Assembly (NCBI GenBank): GCA_016290335.1
Contig: JAEETM010000002.1
Location: 1-64,000 of the forward strand
DNA: 64,000 nt
Source of the DNA: Treponema sp.
GTDB taxonomy: Bacteria > Spirochaetota > Spirochaetia > Treponematales > Treponemataceae
Direction of reading: 5' to 3'
Part shown: in pieces, positions 27,265 to 35,776 of the stretch
Layout of the letters: every line of letters starts with the position of its first letter
Position numbering within the stretch: the stretch's first letter is position 1
Program-made: the position numbers and the translations under genes
The notes under the pieces: model-generated
Databases searched by the model: none
Told to the model about the DNA's origin: nothing
Seen by the model: the letters and a program-made list of their open reading frames with translations, nothing else

Positions 27265-28770
27265 TTAAGGCAATAACTGTTTTTCTATTCCATTCAAAAC
27301 ATGAGTTAGTTCTTTATCTTGAGTTACATATACTATTGTATCGAGTATATTTTCGTCAGTTGCATAATAGTCTGGATAAAAACCTAAAGTATCGCCGTGC
27401 CAGTGAGAATTGTGGGCTAGTCCAGCAATTTTTCTAAAATCAATTGTACTTAAAGATATTATAACTTTTGAATTAGGAAGTACATAATCATATACTCCTC
27501 CAAAATCAACTCTTCCACTTGTTTTATCTCCAATAAGAATAACAGAATCTTTATCTTCAAAGTAGGATAAAGCTATTCCATATTCAGCAGCAGACCCAGT
27601 TTGTATATCCATAAGAATAATAACTTTTCCATTGTAATCTTTAGTTTTTATCTGTGGTAATTGCCCCATAGGTAAAAATTCCAACCCATTATAAACACGT
27701 TTTGGTGTTTTTAATAATTCCTGATAATGTTCAAAAGCACTATTTACCCATATGTCAGGAAAGCCTTTATTTTCCAATGCAAATTCATATTGTTTTTTTG
27801 CAATTTCCAGGGAATCTAATGTAATCGACCCATAATCAAAAACTTTTAAAAAATTATTAAAATTTCTTGCTTTTATTTTGTCGTTCCCATAAAAATATGA
27901 AGATAATATCTCCGTAGGATAGTTTGGAAACCAACCACCGTTTCCGCGTAAATCTAAAATCAAATACTTTTTATAATTATTATTGCTTATTTTATTTAGT
28001 ACTTCCTCAAACTCATTTTCTAATTTTTCGTGTTTGTCTTTATCTTCAGATGCCAAACGACAATCACTTAATGAAACATAAATTGAATTATCAGTATCTA
28101 AATATCCAATATGATTTTCAATTTGATTAAAGTTATATATATAAGTAATTTCAACTTTAATATCTTTTCCATTAAAATTTAGTTTTGTTGTTTCGGAATA
28201 ATATTTTTGTTTTATACCAACACGATATATTTGTTTGCCCTCTTGTATCCATGGTAAAACATTTTCCAGATTCCCTGTATAAACACTGCCAATGGGGATT
28301 TCCTTTATATCAGATTTACAGACAATATATTTTCCGTCTAAATACTCAAGAAATATATTTGTATAAAATTGATAAAGTCTAGGATAAATACTACCATTAT
28401 TTATTTCACCAGTTATGTAAAAATGTTCATCTTTGTTTTCTTCAGGTAAATATTTAGATAAATTGCGTATTATGGCAGAGGTCATGGCTGTATTGTTAAT
28501 TCCATTATTATAAACATCATCTTTCTTTTGGTGTTTATGTTTGAAATTAATACGCTTATAATCTGTTTTAATTTTTCTGATACACCTGTCTATATTAAAC
28601 CCTTTCTGAACGGCTTCGTCATAACCAACCCAGCATTGTGTCAGATAGGTTTTTAAAGAATCTAAATCCTCGTTAATTTTTGTTTCTGAAACGTTATTTG
28701 TGCTTTCTGTAACAGAAAAAAGGAAAGAGTTTAAGAATAGGATAAAACAAAATAAAATCTTTTTCTTCAT
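27265..28770 (-). CDS. S41-family (C-terminal processing-type) peptidase, exported
   Basis: 501-aa protein with a signal peptide (about 1-19). The C-terminal half is an S41 peptidase core: LILDLRGNGGW-type strand and loop (about 229-238), then the serine loop TGSAAEYG and DKTSGR with the conserved Lys region. No PDZ domain is obvious; the N-terminal roughly 150 residues are unclassified. It probably acts in the periplasm. Its start is leaderless-like with a perfect TATAAT, and it is divergent from the diaminobutyrate operon. Downstream the acylation genes follow closely. Confidence 0.82.
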   Translation of the reverse strand: MKKKILFCFILFLNSFLFSVTESTNNVSETKINEDLDSLKTYLTQCWVGYDEAVQKGFNIDRCIRKIKTDYKRINFKHKHQKKDDVYNNGINNTAMTSAIIRNLSKYLPEENKDEHFYITGEINNGSIYPRLYQFYTNIFLEYLDGKYIVCKSDIKEIPIGSVYTGNLENVLPWIQEGKQIYRVGIKQKYYSETTKLNFNGKDIKVEITYIYNFNQIENHIGYLDTDNSIYVSLSDCRLASEDKDKHEKLENEFEEVLNKISNNNYKKYLILDLRGNGGWFPNYPTEILSSYFYGNDKIKARNFNNFLKVFDYGSITLDSLEIAKKQYEFALENKGFPDIWVNSAFEHYQELLKTPKRVYNGLEFLPMGQLPQIKTKDYNGKVIILMDIQTGSAAEYGIALSYFEDKDSVILIGDKTSGRVDFGGVYDYVLPNSKVIISLSTIDFRKIAGLAHNSHWHGDTLGFYPDYYATDENILDTIVYVTQDKELTHVLNGIEKQLLP

Positions 28771-28777
28771 ATATAAG

Positions 28778-28806
28778 ATTATAAATCATTTTTTAACTTT
28801 TGTAAT
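28778..28806 (-). promoter_or_regulatory. Promoter of the S41 peptidase gene
   Basis: ATTACA (28801-28806), 17-base spacer and TATAAT (28778-28783), then seven bases to the ATG at 28770. No Shine-Dalgarno sequence; a leaderless transcript is predicted. Confidence 0.6.
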
Positions 28807-28836
28807 ATTCTTTTTTCGCTTGCCCTTAACCCTTAT

Positions 28837-28864
28837 TTGTTGTAAAGTGGACTTCAACTATAAT
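28837..28864 (+). promoter_or_regulatory. Promoter of the diaminobutyrate/diaminopropane genes
   Basis: TTGTTG (28837-28842), 16-base spacer, TATAAT (28859-28864). The predicted +1 (about 28871) coincides with the first base of a 14-bp palindrome. A GGAG ribosome-binding site precedes the ATG at 28903, so unlike its divergent neighbour this gene has a normal leader. Confidence 0.55.
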
Positions 28865-28870
28865 TTTTTA

Positions 28871-28884
28871 CAGCGAATTCGCTG
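28871..28884. repeat. Perfect 14-bp palindrome at the predicted transcription start
   Basis: CAGCGAATTCGCTG is fully self-complementary and starts where transcription should start. It could be an operator or a 5'-terminal mRNA hairpin of the diaminobutyrate aminotransferase transcript. Confidence 0.6.
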
Positions 28885-28902
28885 CAGTAATGGAGAACGT
28901 CG

Positions 28903-30249
28903 ATGTCGGAAAAAGGCACCAATCAGTATTACATTACCAGACAGGATTCCACAGAATCTAATGCCCGGAGTTACCCACGCAAATTCCCGTTTGCGCTTGC
29001 TAAAGCTAAAGGCTCTTGGGTTGAGGACGTAGAAGGAAACAAATATCTGGATTTTTTGTGTGGCGCAGGAACTTTGGCCCTTGGTCACAATGATGATGAA
29101 GTTAATCAGGCAATGGTGGAAATGCTCACCTCAGATGCACCTTTGCATACACTTGATTTAACCACCCCGGTGAAAGACACCTTTGTAAGTACAGTGCTTT
29201 CACTTCTTCCTGATGGACTAAAGGAAAACGCAAAGATTCAGTTTTGCAGTCCTTCCGGTACAGATGCAACCGATGCAGCAATTAAGCTTTGTAAAACTGC
29301 CACTGGTCGTTCAGGCGTCATAGCCTTCCAGGGCGGATACCACGGAATGGGACACGGCGCCCTAGCCTGCACCGGAAATCTAAACGCAAAAACAAAAGTA
29401 AACGGACTTATGCCCGATGTTCACTTTTTCCCATATCCATATTCATACCGCTGCCCTTTTGGTCTTGGCGGAGAAGCCGGCGTAGATGCCTCTTGTGCAT
29501 TTTTTGAGCGCACCCTTAAAGACCCTGAAAGCGGAATTACAAAGCCAGCCTGTGTTATTATTGAACCGATTCAGGGCGAAGGCGGAGTAATACCTGCTCC
29601 AGAAAAGTTTTTGCAGACAATAAGACGAGTAACCCAGGAGCTTGACATTCCTTTGATTGTAGACGAAATACAGTGTGGTATAGGCCGCAGTGGAAAAATG
29701 TTCGCCTTTGAGTATGCCGGAATTGTGCCGGATGTTATTCTTTCTTCAAAGGCAATCGGTGGTTCGCAGCCTCTTTCAATCGTAATCTATAATAAAAAAC
29801 TCGATAAATGGACAGCCGGTGCACATGCGGGTACTTTCCGCGGAAACCAGCTTGCAATGAAAGCGGGAACAATTGTTCTTAATCGGGTTTCACAGCCTGA
29901 CTTCCTTGCTGACGTTGTAAAAAAAGGCGAAATCATTTACAAGAGAATGTCGGAGCTTAAAAAGAAAGTTCGCATTATCGGTGATATTCGCGGTAAAGGC
30001 ATGATGTTTGGAACAGAGTTTGTAAATCCAAACGAAAAGCCAGATATGCTGGGCTCTTATCCTGCAAGCGGCGAAATTGCAGCTCTTGTTCAGAAAAAAT
30101 GCTTTGAAAACGGACTTATCGTAGAAAAAGGCGGACGTTTCGGCTCAGTTATGCGCTGTCTTGGTCCACTTAATGTTTCTTACGAGGATTTGAACAAAGC
30201 TCTGGATATCTATGAACGCTGCATTATAAAAGTAGACAGCCTTTACTGA
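28903..30249 (+). CDS. Diaminobutyrate-2-oxoglutarate aminotransferase (class III)
   Basis: PLP enzyme of 448 aa that makes L-2,4-diaminobutyrate from aspartate semialdehyde. Class III signatures include SGTDATDAAIKLC (about 118-130), GGYHGMGHGA (144-153), the Asp254 of IVDEIQCGIGRSG and the PLP Lys283 in SSKAIGG. A GGAG ribosome-binding site lies eight bases before the ATG at 28903. The next gene encodes a matching PLP decarboxylase, so the pair most likely converts aspartate semialdehyde to 1,3-diaminopropane, a precursor of norspermidine-type polyamines. Ectoine biosynthesis is unlikely because ectA/ectC are absent. Substrate specificity is inferred from family resemblance and pairing. Confidence 0.88.
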   Translation: MSEKGTNQYYITRQDSTESNARSYPRKFPFALAKAKGSWVEDVEGNKYLDFLCGAGTLALGHNDDEVNQAMVEMLTSDAPLHTLDLTTPVKDTFVSTVLSLLPDGLKENAKIQFCSPSGTDATDAAIKLCKTATGRSGVIAFQGGYHGMGHGALACTGNLNAKTKVNGLMPDVHFFPYPYSYRCPFGLGGEAGVDASCAFFERTLKDPESGITKPACVIIEPIQGEGGVIPAPEKFLQTIRRVTQELDIPLIVDEIQCGIGRSGKMFAFEYAGIVPDVILSSKAIGGSQPLSIVIYNKKLDKWTAGAHAGTFRGNQLAMKAGTIVLNRVSQPDFLADVVKKGEIIYKRMSELKKKVRIIGDIRGKGMMFGTEFVNPNEKPDMLGSYPASGEIAALVQKKCFENGLIVEKGGRFGSVMRCLGPLNVSYEDLNKALDIYERCIIKVDSLY

Positions 30250-30275
30250 TTGTCGTATCAAGTACGACAATGACA
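30249..30275 (-). repeat. CTTGA-loop palindrome, copy 3 (inverted)
   Basis: On the minus strand TGTC plus a 9-bp stem (ATTGTCGTA/TACGACAAT) encloses a CTTGA loop. The stem differs from copies 1 and 2, but the TGTC flank and the loop are the same. It begins on the last base of the aminotransferase stop codon. Fragments of related sequence follow: a second ATTGTCGTA at 30291-30299 and CAAATGTCAT twice (30305-30314, 30325-30334). Confidence 0.65.
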
Positions 30276-30328
30276 GTCTAGTCAAATATCATTGTCGTAT
30301 TTTACAAATGTCATCGAAGTTGACCAAA

Positions 30329-30355
30329 TGTCATATTCGGGCTTGACCCGAATAT
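30329..30355 (+). repeat. CTTGA-loop palindrome, copy 2
   Basis: TGTC followed by a perfect 9-bp stem (ATATTCGGG/CCCGAATAT) around CTTGA. It sits just upstream of the AGGAG ribosome-binding site of the decarboxylase gene. It differs from copy 1 only at two positions that pair with each other. Confidence 0.75.
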
Positions 30356-30372
30356 CTTTCCAGGAGCAAAAA

Positions 30373-31821
30373 ATGAATCTTTTCCTTACCTCAAATAATG
30401 CGGATATTAAACAGTATAAAAATATCCTCGGACAGATTACAGAAGAAATAACAAAAGCTTTCTGTGATGATAAAGCCTATTCCGGGCTGACTCCACAGGA
30501 ATTAAAGGAAATAATTCACGAAAATACAATTCTCCCTGAAAAAGGACTCGGCTGGGAAACCGTTTTACAAAAGCTTAAGGAAAAAATCCTGCCAAATCTC
30601 CTAAGGACACCTTCTACAGATTATATGGCTCATCTTCACGGTCCTTCACTTATAGAAACAATTGCCGCAGAAGCAATAATTTCAACGTTTAATCAGTCAA
30701 TGGACAGCTGGGACCAGTCTCCTGTTGCTACAGAAATTGAAGTTGAAACAATCCATAATCTTTGCACCCTTTACGGTTACGACAGCACAAAATCAGACGG
30801 AGTTTTCACCAGTGGCGGAAGCCAGTCAAACCAGACAGCTATAATTCTTGCCCGCGACTGGTTCTGCAACGAAAAGCTCCATTATGATGTCAAAAAATAT
30901 GGACTAGATGAGAAATGTTCTAAGCTAAGAATGTACACCAGCGAGATTTCTCACTTCTCCATGGAAAAATCTGCACATATTTTGGGCTTAGGCTATAAAT
31001 CCGCAGTAAAAGTACCTGTAGATAAAAACAAAAAAATGGACCTTACTGCCCTTCGCAACCTCATTGCCCAGGACAAAAAAAACGGCAACATTCCATTCCT
31101 TATTGTTGCCACAGTCGGCACAACTGATTTTGGAAGCATTGACCCTTTAAAAGAGCTTGCCCAGATTACCACAGCAGAAGGTATGTGGCTCCATGCAGAT
31201 GCAGCATACGGCAGCGGTGTTATAATGTCGCAAAAATATAAATCCCGTGTTGCCGGCTTAGAGCTCTGCGATTCAATCACTGTAGATTTCCATAAAATGT
31301 TTGTTATGCCAATTTCATGCAGCGCAGTACTTGTAAAAGACGGAAGCACCTTTGATGCCCTTACAATCCACGCAGATTACTTAAACCGCGAAGAAGATGA
31401 AGAAGACGGCTATACTAACCTTGTAGATAAATCACTCCAGACAACTCGCCGTTTTGATGCATTAAAAGTCTGGACAAGCTTCCAGATGCGCGGAAAGGAT
31501 GGCTGGAATCAGATTATAAATACAAGTATGGAAAACGCAGCCTATCTTTACGAAAAGCTTTACAACGATAATTCCTTTGCCGTTGTCTGCAAGCCAGAAA
31601 TCAGCTCTGTTGTATTCAGATATTCAAACGGAAAAGCAGAACTGTGTGATGAAATAAATAAAAAAATCCGACGTAAGCTTATTCACGAACACGGAATTGT
31701 AATCGGTCAGACAGTAAGCGACGGAAGAGTTTGCCTTAAGTTTACGCTTTTAAATCCGCTCATAACACACGAAAAACTTGATGAACTGATAGTTCTGATA
31801 AAAAAGCTTGCGGAACAATAA
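30373..31821 (+). CDS. L-2,4-diaminobutyrate decarboxylase (PLP group II)
   Basis: 482-aa PLP decarboxylase of the group II family (glutamate/aromatic amino-acid/diaminobutyrate decarboxylases). Signatures: HLHGPSL near residue 87, FTSGGSQSNQTA (about 145-156), HADAAYG with Asp276, and the PLP Lys308 in VDFHKMF. The ATG at 30373 is chosen because AGGAG (30362-30366) precedes it. A longer frame from 30292 would translate the CTTGA palindrome and has no ribosome-binding site. Downstream of the diaminobutyrate aminotransferase gene, the natural reading is production of 1,3-diaminopropane. The gene is convergent with the GH57-like gene. Confidence 0.88.
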   Translation: MNLFLTSNNADIKQYKNILGQITEEITKAFCDDKAYSGLTPQELKEIIHENTILPEKGLGWETVLQKLKEKILPNLLRTPSTDYMAHLHGPSLIETIAAEAIISTFNQSMDSWDQSPVATEIEVETIHNLCTLYGYDSTKSDGVFTSGGSQSNQTAIILARDWFCNEKLHYDVKKYGLDEKCSKLRMYTSEISHFSMEKSAHILGLGYKSAVKVPVDKNKKMDLTALRNLIAQDKKNGNIPFLIVATVGTTDFGSIDPLKELAQITTAEGMWLHADAAYGSGVIMSQKYKSRVAGLELCDSITVDFHKMFVMPISCSAVLVKDGSTFDALTIHADYLNREEDEEDGYTNLVDKSLQTTRRFDALKVWTSFQMRGKDGWNQIINTSMENAAYLYEKLYNDNSFAVVCKPEISSVVFRYSNGKAELCDEINKKIRRKLIHEHGIVIGQTVSDGRVCLKFTLLNPLITHEKLDELIVLIKKLAEQ

Positions 31822-31871
31822 AAAAGTTTCGCTCAGACAATAAGTGTAAATAAGTGTAATTGATTAAAGCT

Positions 31872-33875
31872 TTATTTCGCCTTTGTTTTCTTTACAGTTG
31901 TAATTGTAAAGTTAATTGTTTTTTCAGTTTCCATACCAGGTTCAATTTCTACATTCCAGAACATAGTATTTAAGAATGTCATATGAACTGGTACAATGTT
32001 TTCTCCGTTGAAATCAGGACGTTTAAAAATCATAGGATAGTAACAGAAATTGCAGTTTTCATTCGGTTCAAATCCAAAGGAAATACCGCTTTCAGAATCT
32101 GTAAGACGTATTGTATTTACATTAGAAAGCTTGTTGCTGCGGTTTAAGGCTTCTGTGCTCTTATCAGCTTCTATAACAAGCTTTTCATCATTATCAATAA
32201 CTTCAAGATTATAATAGGTTAAATTATCTGAATCAAAATTAGTATGAGCAAAATTGTTTTCTACCGCAAAAACAGCCTTAAAAGGTCTGTCGCTGTCATT
32301 CTTCAAAATATATTGAATAATCATTCCGTTTGAATTGATTATGTATTTTTTGCGGAGATAAAGCTTTTGCTTTGTCGGCTTAAACACTGCTTCGGCATAA
32401 AGCTGAACCTCATGGTGATTCTGTGCATATTTTAATTCCGAATACCGTATTTTCGAGAAAACACCATCACCGGCCGGTTTTGCGGAAATGTATTTGTCAA
32501 AATCTTCTTGAGTAAAAATATGGTCAATAAACAATCCGCGTTCGTAATCATCTGAATAACCGTCGTATTCCTGAACCCGAGAATAATTGTCTGCATAATT
32601 TCCTGTATTTTTTAATACTTCAAGCTCCTGAATTGCTCCACCCATAAGTGAAATAAATGCAAAATAATTCTGCATACGGCAAACATATTCATCAAGACCA
32701 TCGTAATTATAATCAAAACAGTTTACAGATTCTGTAAAATTGGAGTTTTCACGGAGGATTTTTTCAACCTCCATAAGGTTCTTATAGGCAAGCTGTCTGT
32801 CTTTTGTGTTAAAGAATATTCCTTTAGGATTACATATTAAAGCAATTCCATTCTGTGCCTGCCACAGCTTTTCCCTGGCTGCTTTCTTGCGCATTTTATC
32901 TTTCTTATACATATTCACAAGCATGCTCATATAAATCACTTTATTATAAAGCTTGTGACTGAGAGGATAAGAGTTCATAAAATCACTGACAGTAACTGAA
33001 TAATTCTGTTTGTTTTCTGCATCTTGAACAGTCTGATTTGTCCACTTTGCAATAGTACTGTTTATGCCGGCAGAAATATTATATGGGATTCTTGTAGAAA
33101 CCTTTTTGCCATAAATACAAGGTGTAGAAAGATTGATTCTAGTCTCGTTGTTTTTCAGATAATCCAGTAAAGCTTCAAACCAGCCCTTTTCCATCAATGA
33201 CTTAAAGTGCTCGAGATTAAAACTTATATTTACAATTCTTTCCGGTTCATACTGGAGATATGTATCTTTCTTTTCAACCTTCTCTACCTGCTTGATTATG
33301 TTCTTAATAAAATCTTCAGGTGATGTTTCATCATCTGGTAAAAGATTATCATAGTAAGGATAAATGTCTACAGATTTTCCTAAATCACTCATTATGATTG
33401 GCAGGAATCTACGTTTATCTGGCGGAATAAGGCTGCTTTCAAGCAATGAATATTCAATACCGCAGCTCTGCAGGCTGTTTACTAATGATGAATCCCAGCA
33501 ATCTTCAAAAAGAGAAATACCACGCGGACGATTACCTGTTGTCTGACGTATTTCTGCAGAAAGTAAATCTATCTGACCGGTTCGGTCAACCGGATAAATC
33601 AAAGGAAGGACCGGAGCATAAAAACCACCGCCAAGTATTTCTACCTGTTTTCGTGCAACGAGATCTTTTAAAATTGAAATAAACTCATTTCTTTTCTTTT
33701 TAAGATACTGTAACTGAGGCCCTGTAAAAGATAATGATAAAGAAAAAGACTGATTTGAATATAAAAATCTTATTAAAGGCTTATATACACTCTGATAAGC
33801 TTTATCAAACTCATCCAAAGCGGTAAAAGTATTTGTAAACGATTTTAAACTAAAACAAACGTATATCGGATTCAT
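31872..33875 (-). CDS. Glycoside hydrolase family 57-like protein with C-terminal beta domain
   Basis: 667-aa protein like GH57 alpha-amylases/4-alpha-glucanotransferases. The region EILGGGFYAPVLPLIYP (about 79-95) is the conserved GH57 core, and LFEDCWD holds the presumed nucleophile Glu124. Where the family normally has a DDGEKFG-type segment with the catalytic Asp, this protein reads FNLEHFK (219-225), so the acid/base appears lost. A helical middle follows, and a beta-rich C-terminal domain (about 430-660) resembles the DUF1926 domain of such enzymes. There is no signal peptide, so it is probably cytoplasmic. It may be a glucan-binding or altered-specificity protein. A TATATT box ends five bases before the ATG. 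Confidence 0.78.
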   Translation of the reverse strand: MNPIYVCFSLKSFTNTFTALDEFDKAYQSVYKPLIRFLYSNQSFSLSLSFTGPQLQYLKKKRNEFISILKDLVARKQVEILGGGFYAPVLPLIYPVDRTGQIDLLSAEIRQTTGNRPRGISLFEDCWDSSLVNSLQSCGIEYSLLESSLIPPDKRRFLPIIMSDLGKSVDIYPYYDNLLPDDETSPEDFIKNIIKQVEKVEKKDTYLQYEPERIVNISFNLEHFKSLMEKGWFEALLDYLKNNETRINLSTPCIYGKKVSTRIPYNISAGINSTIAKWTNQTVQDAENKQNYSVTVSDFMNSYPLSHKLYNKVIYMSMLVNMYKKDKMRKKAAREKLWQAQNGIALICNPKGIFFNTKDRQLAYKNLMEVEKILRENSNFTESVNCFDYNYDGLDEYVCRMQNYFAFISLMGGAIQELEVLKNTGNYADNYSRVQEYDGYSDDYERGLFIDHIFTQEDFDKYISAKPAGDGVFSKIRYSELKYAQNHHEVQLYAEAVFKPTKQKLYLRKKYIINSNGMIIQYILKNDSDRPFKAVFAVENNFAHTNFDSDNLTYYNLEVIDNDEKLVIEADKSTEALNRSNKLSNVNTIRLTDSESGISFGFEPNENCNFCYYPMIFKRPDFNGENIVPVHMTFLNTMFWNVEIEPGMETEKTINFTITTVKKTKAK

Positions 33876-33968
33876 CCTTAAATATACGGTTCCCCACCCA
33901 AAGCTAATTTCCCCCTACCGCTCTGTTCTCCTGTATATTAAGTTTTTATAATAACTGTTATTTAATTG

Positions 33969-34595
33969 TTATTTAAATCTTACGCCCTCTAATAGTGGCT
34001 TTATAATTTTATAGCAATATGCCCATATTTTAAAGTACTTTTTTTCATTCCATTCAAGTTTTTTTACTTTTTGTTTAGAATTACAGCTTGTTAAATCATT
34101 TTCTGTATTTGTACAAAGGGCAAGCTCTTTTGTAGTTTTAGGTACAAGCTTTATTATTTTCTTTGGACAAACTTCTGCACAAATACCGCATCCAATACAG
34201 CTTGAAGTTACAACTGCTGTCTTGTTTTTTATAACTATAGCCTTCTGAGGACACGCTTTTGCACAATCCCCCAAACCAATACAGGCAAACTTACAGTCTG
34301 TACCCGAATCGCTTAGGGAGTTTACAAGAAAGCAGGAATGCTCAGAATTAAAGATTTCCCTTTTGCAATTAAAGGTTTTATCACAGGCACAAAGAACAAC
34401 AGCCTTATTTTCATTAGGAACAAAGCTTTCTCTTTCAGGCTTGATGTAATCCTTTTCAATATCAGAAATTACAGGGTCTTCTTTTACATCCTTTAAGTTC
34501 TTTCTAATTGATGGAAACAGAATGTAAAAAAGAAACAGAATCAGAAGAGTTGTTATAATTATGATTAAAATCAAAAGTATTGTGTATAAAATCAT
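33969..34595 (-). CDS. RnfB-like polyferredoxin subunit
   Basis: 208-aa membrane-anchored iron-sulfur protein. An N-terminal membrane helix (about 5-28) is followed by a Cys set matching the central part of RnfB: CACDKTFNC, then CKFACIGLGDCAKACP and CIGCGICAEVCP, i.e. at least two [4Fe-4S] clusters. The N-terminal cluster domain that opens RnfB proteins (GANCGxCGxxGC type) is absent, and the chain stops soon after the second cluster. The start overlaps the RnfA-like gene by four bases (ATGA). It is the last gene of the operon. Confidence 0.82.
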   Translation of the reverse strand: MILYTILLILIIIITTLLILFLFYILFPSIRKNLKDVKEDPVISDIEKDYIKPERESFVPNENKAVVLCACDKTFNCKREIFNSEHSCFLVNSLSDSGTDCKFACIGLGDCAKACPQKAIVIKNKTAVVTSSCIGCGICAEVCPKKIIKLVPKTTKELALCTNTENDLTSCNSKQKVKKLEWNEKKYFKIWAYCYKIIKPLLEGVRFK

Positions 34596-35152
34596 TTTAT
34601 TACCTCTGGATTAAGCCAAATTACATCCCAAACAGAAATAATGAATATCAGAATTGCAATGAACAGAAGGAATCTGCTGTAGAATTTTTCTTTTGAAATA
34701 TTATCATCTCTGGATCTTTCTTTGAATGAATAAATGAACGGACACAAAAGTACAAGTGCTGCAAGACAGCTTCCCGAAATAACAAGAGTGTTCAAAAGCG
34801 AAGTACTTTCCATAACTGATAAAAGAATTATCAGATAGCTGAACAAAAACTCTGAGGTTGATTTATTTGTGGTGATTCTTGTGAGCGCTTCCATAAAGGT
34901 TGTTACGCAGGTGTAGAGTAAAAAGCATACAACCGGAAACAGCTCAACTATATGAAGCGGTATGAGAATCATTGATGTAAGCAGCCAGGAGAAAACTGTA
35001 GAAAGCAGAATCGAAATAATAACCTTTATCATATAAGTTATTGTCTTTGTTTTGAAAAGGTTCAGATCGATTAGCTGATTTATACCTATTCCGTAAAAAA
35101 GAATTGTACTGGCAAAGCAGGTATAATATAAAAAGGAACTTAAAAGACTCAT
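34592..35152 (-). CDS. RnfA-like membrane subunit
   Basis: 186-aa protein with about six membrane helices, in the RnfA position of a C-D-G-E-A-B gene order. Known RnfA proteins carry one Cys in the first helix (GICPFLG type) and one in a later helix (NCAVLG type) that bind the membrane [2Fe-2S] cluster. Here the first-helix site reads YGIGINQLIDL with no Cys; a Cys near YTCVTTF may match the second. Assignment rests on position, size and topology. It overlaps both neighbours by four bases. Confidence 0.65.
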   Translation of the reverse strand: MSLLSSFLYYTCFASTILFYGIGINQLIDLNLFKTKTITYMIKVIISILLSTVFSWLLTSMILIPLHIVELFPVVCFLLYTCVTTFMEALTRITTNKSTSEFLFSYLIILLSVMESTSLLNTLVISGSCLAALVLLCPFIYSFKERSRDDNISKEKFYSRFLLFIAILIFIISVWDVIWLNPEVIK

Positions 35153-35766
35153 TTAGATTCCTCCGCTTTTTTTACAATGTCTGTTCTGTTTCTGTAGAAC
35201 GAGTGAATTGAAAGAAGTATTGCAGAAAAAATAAGGGCACCCGGAACAGAAGCAATTATTGAAAAAAGTCCTGTTCTTTCTGCCTTGATTATTACTTTTT
35301 CGTAAATCTGGTGGCCGGTACCAAAGAAGGTAAAAGTTCCGTAACCAAAAATATCTCGTACAAGGAAAAATAAAAGAGCGAAAACAGAATAAATCAGGGT
35401 TTGAATCATATTCTTATTAAGACGCTCTGAAAGCTTTTTTTCTGTATCTGAAAAAACATAACCGATTGAATAAAACGAAAGCGGTATTACATAAATTAAA
35501 AAGCCGAGTGTAAGGACAATCTCTGGCTGCATAAGAATGATTATCTGCCTGTACAGGATTGTGGCGGCCAGCATTAAAAACAATACTGTTACACTCTGCA
35601 ATTCATCCAGTTTAAGCTTTTTTACAAGCGAAACAGATAAGGTTCCCATAAGAACAATAAAGTTTAATTCAACTACAAGTACAAAGCCATAAACAAAACG
35701 GCCGGGAGCAAGAACAAGCATCATCAAGGCTGTGGCTAAAAAAACATAAGTAGATTTTCTTTTCAT
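35149..35766 (-). CDS. RnfE-like membrane subunit
   Basis: 205-aa polytopic protein in the RnfE position. About six hydrophobic helices; the sequence contains no cysteine at all. The two cluster-binding cysteines of known RnfE subunits are therefore missing. It begins 10 bases after the RnfG-like gene and overlaps the RnfA-like gene in an ATGA. Identity as RnfE rests on gene order, size and topology; sequence resemblance is weak. Confidence 0.62.
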   Translation of the reverse strand: MKRKSTYVFLATALMMLVLAPGRFVYGFVLVVELNFIVLMGTLSVSLVKKLKLDELQSVTVLFLMLAATILYRQIIILMQPEIVLTLGFLIYVIPLSFYSIGYVFSDTEKKLSERLNKNMIQTLIYSVFALLFFLVRDIFGYGTFTFFGTGHQIYEKVIIKAERTGLFSIIASVPGALIFSAILLSIHSFYRNRTDIVKKAEESK

Positions 35767-35776
35767 TTTCTCCTCT

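Noticed and set aside
30292..30372. N-terminal extension of the diaminobutyrate decarboxylase
   Set aside because: It would translate the CTTGA palindrome and lacks a ribosome-binding site, whereas AGGAG precedes the ATG at 30373.
31822..31871. Direct repeat ATAAGTGTAA between convergent genes
   Set aside because: Only two short, AT-rich units; too little to call a feature.
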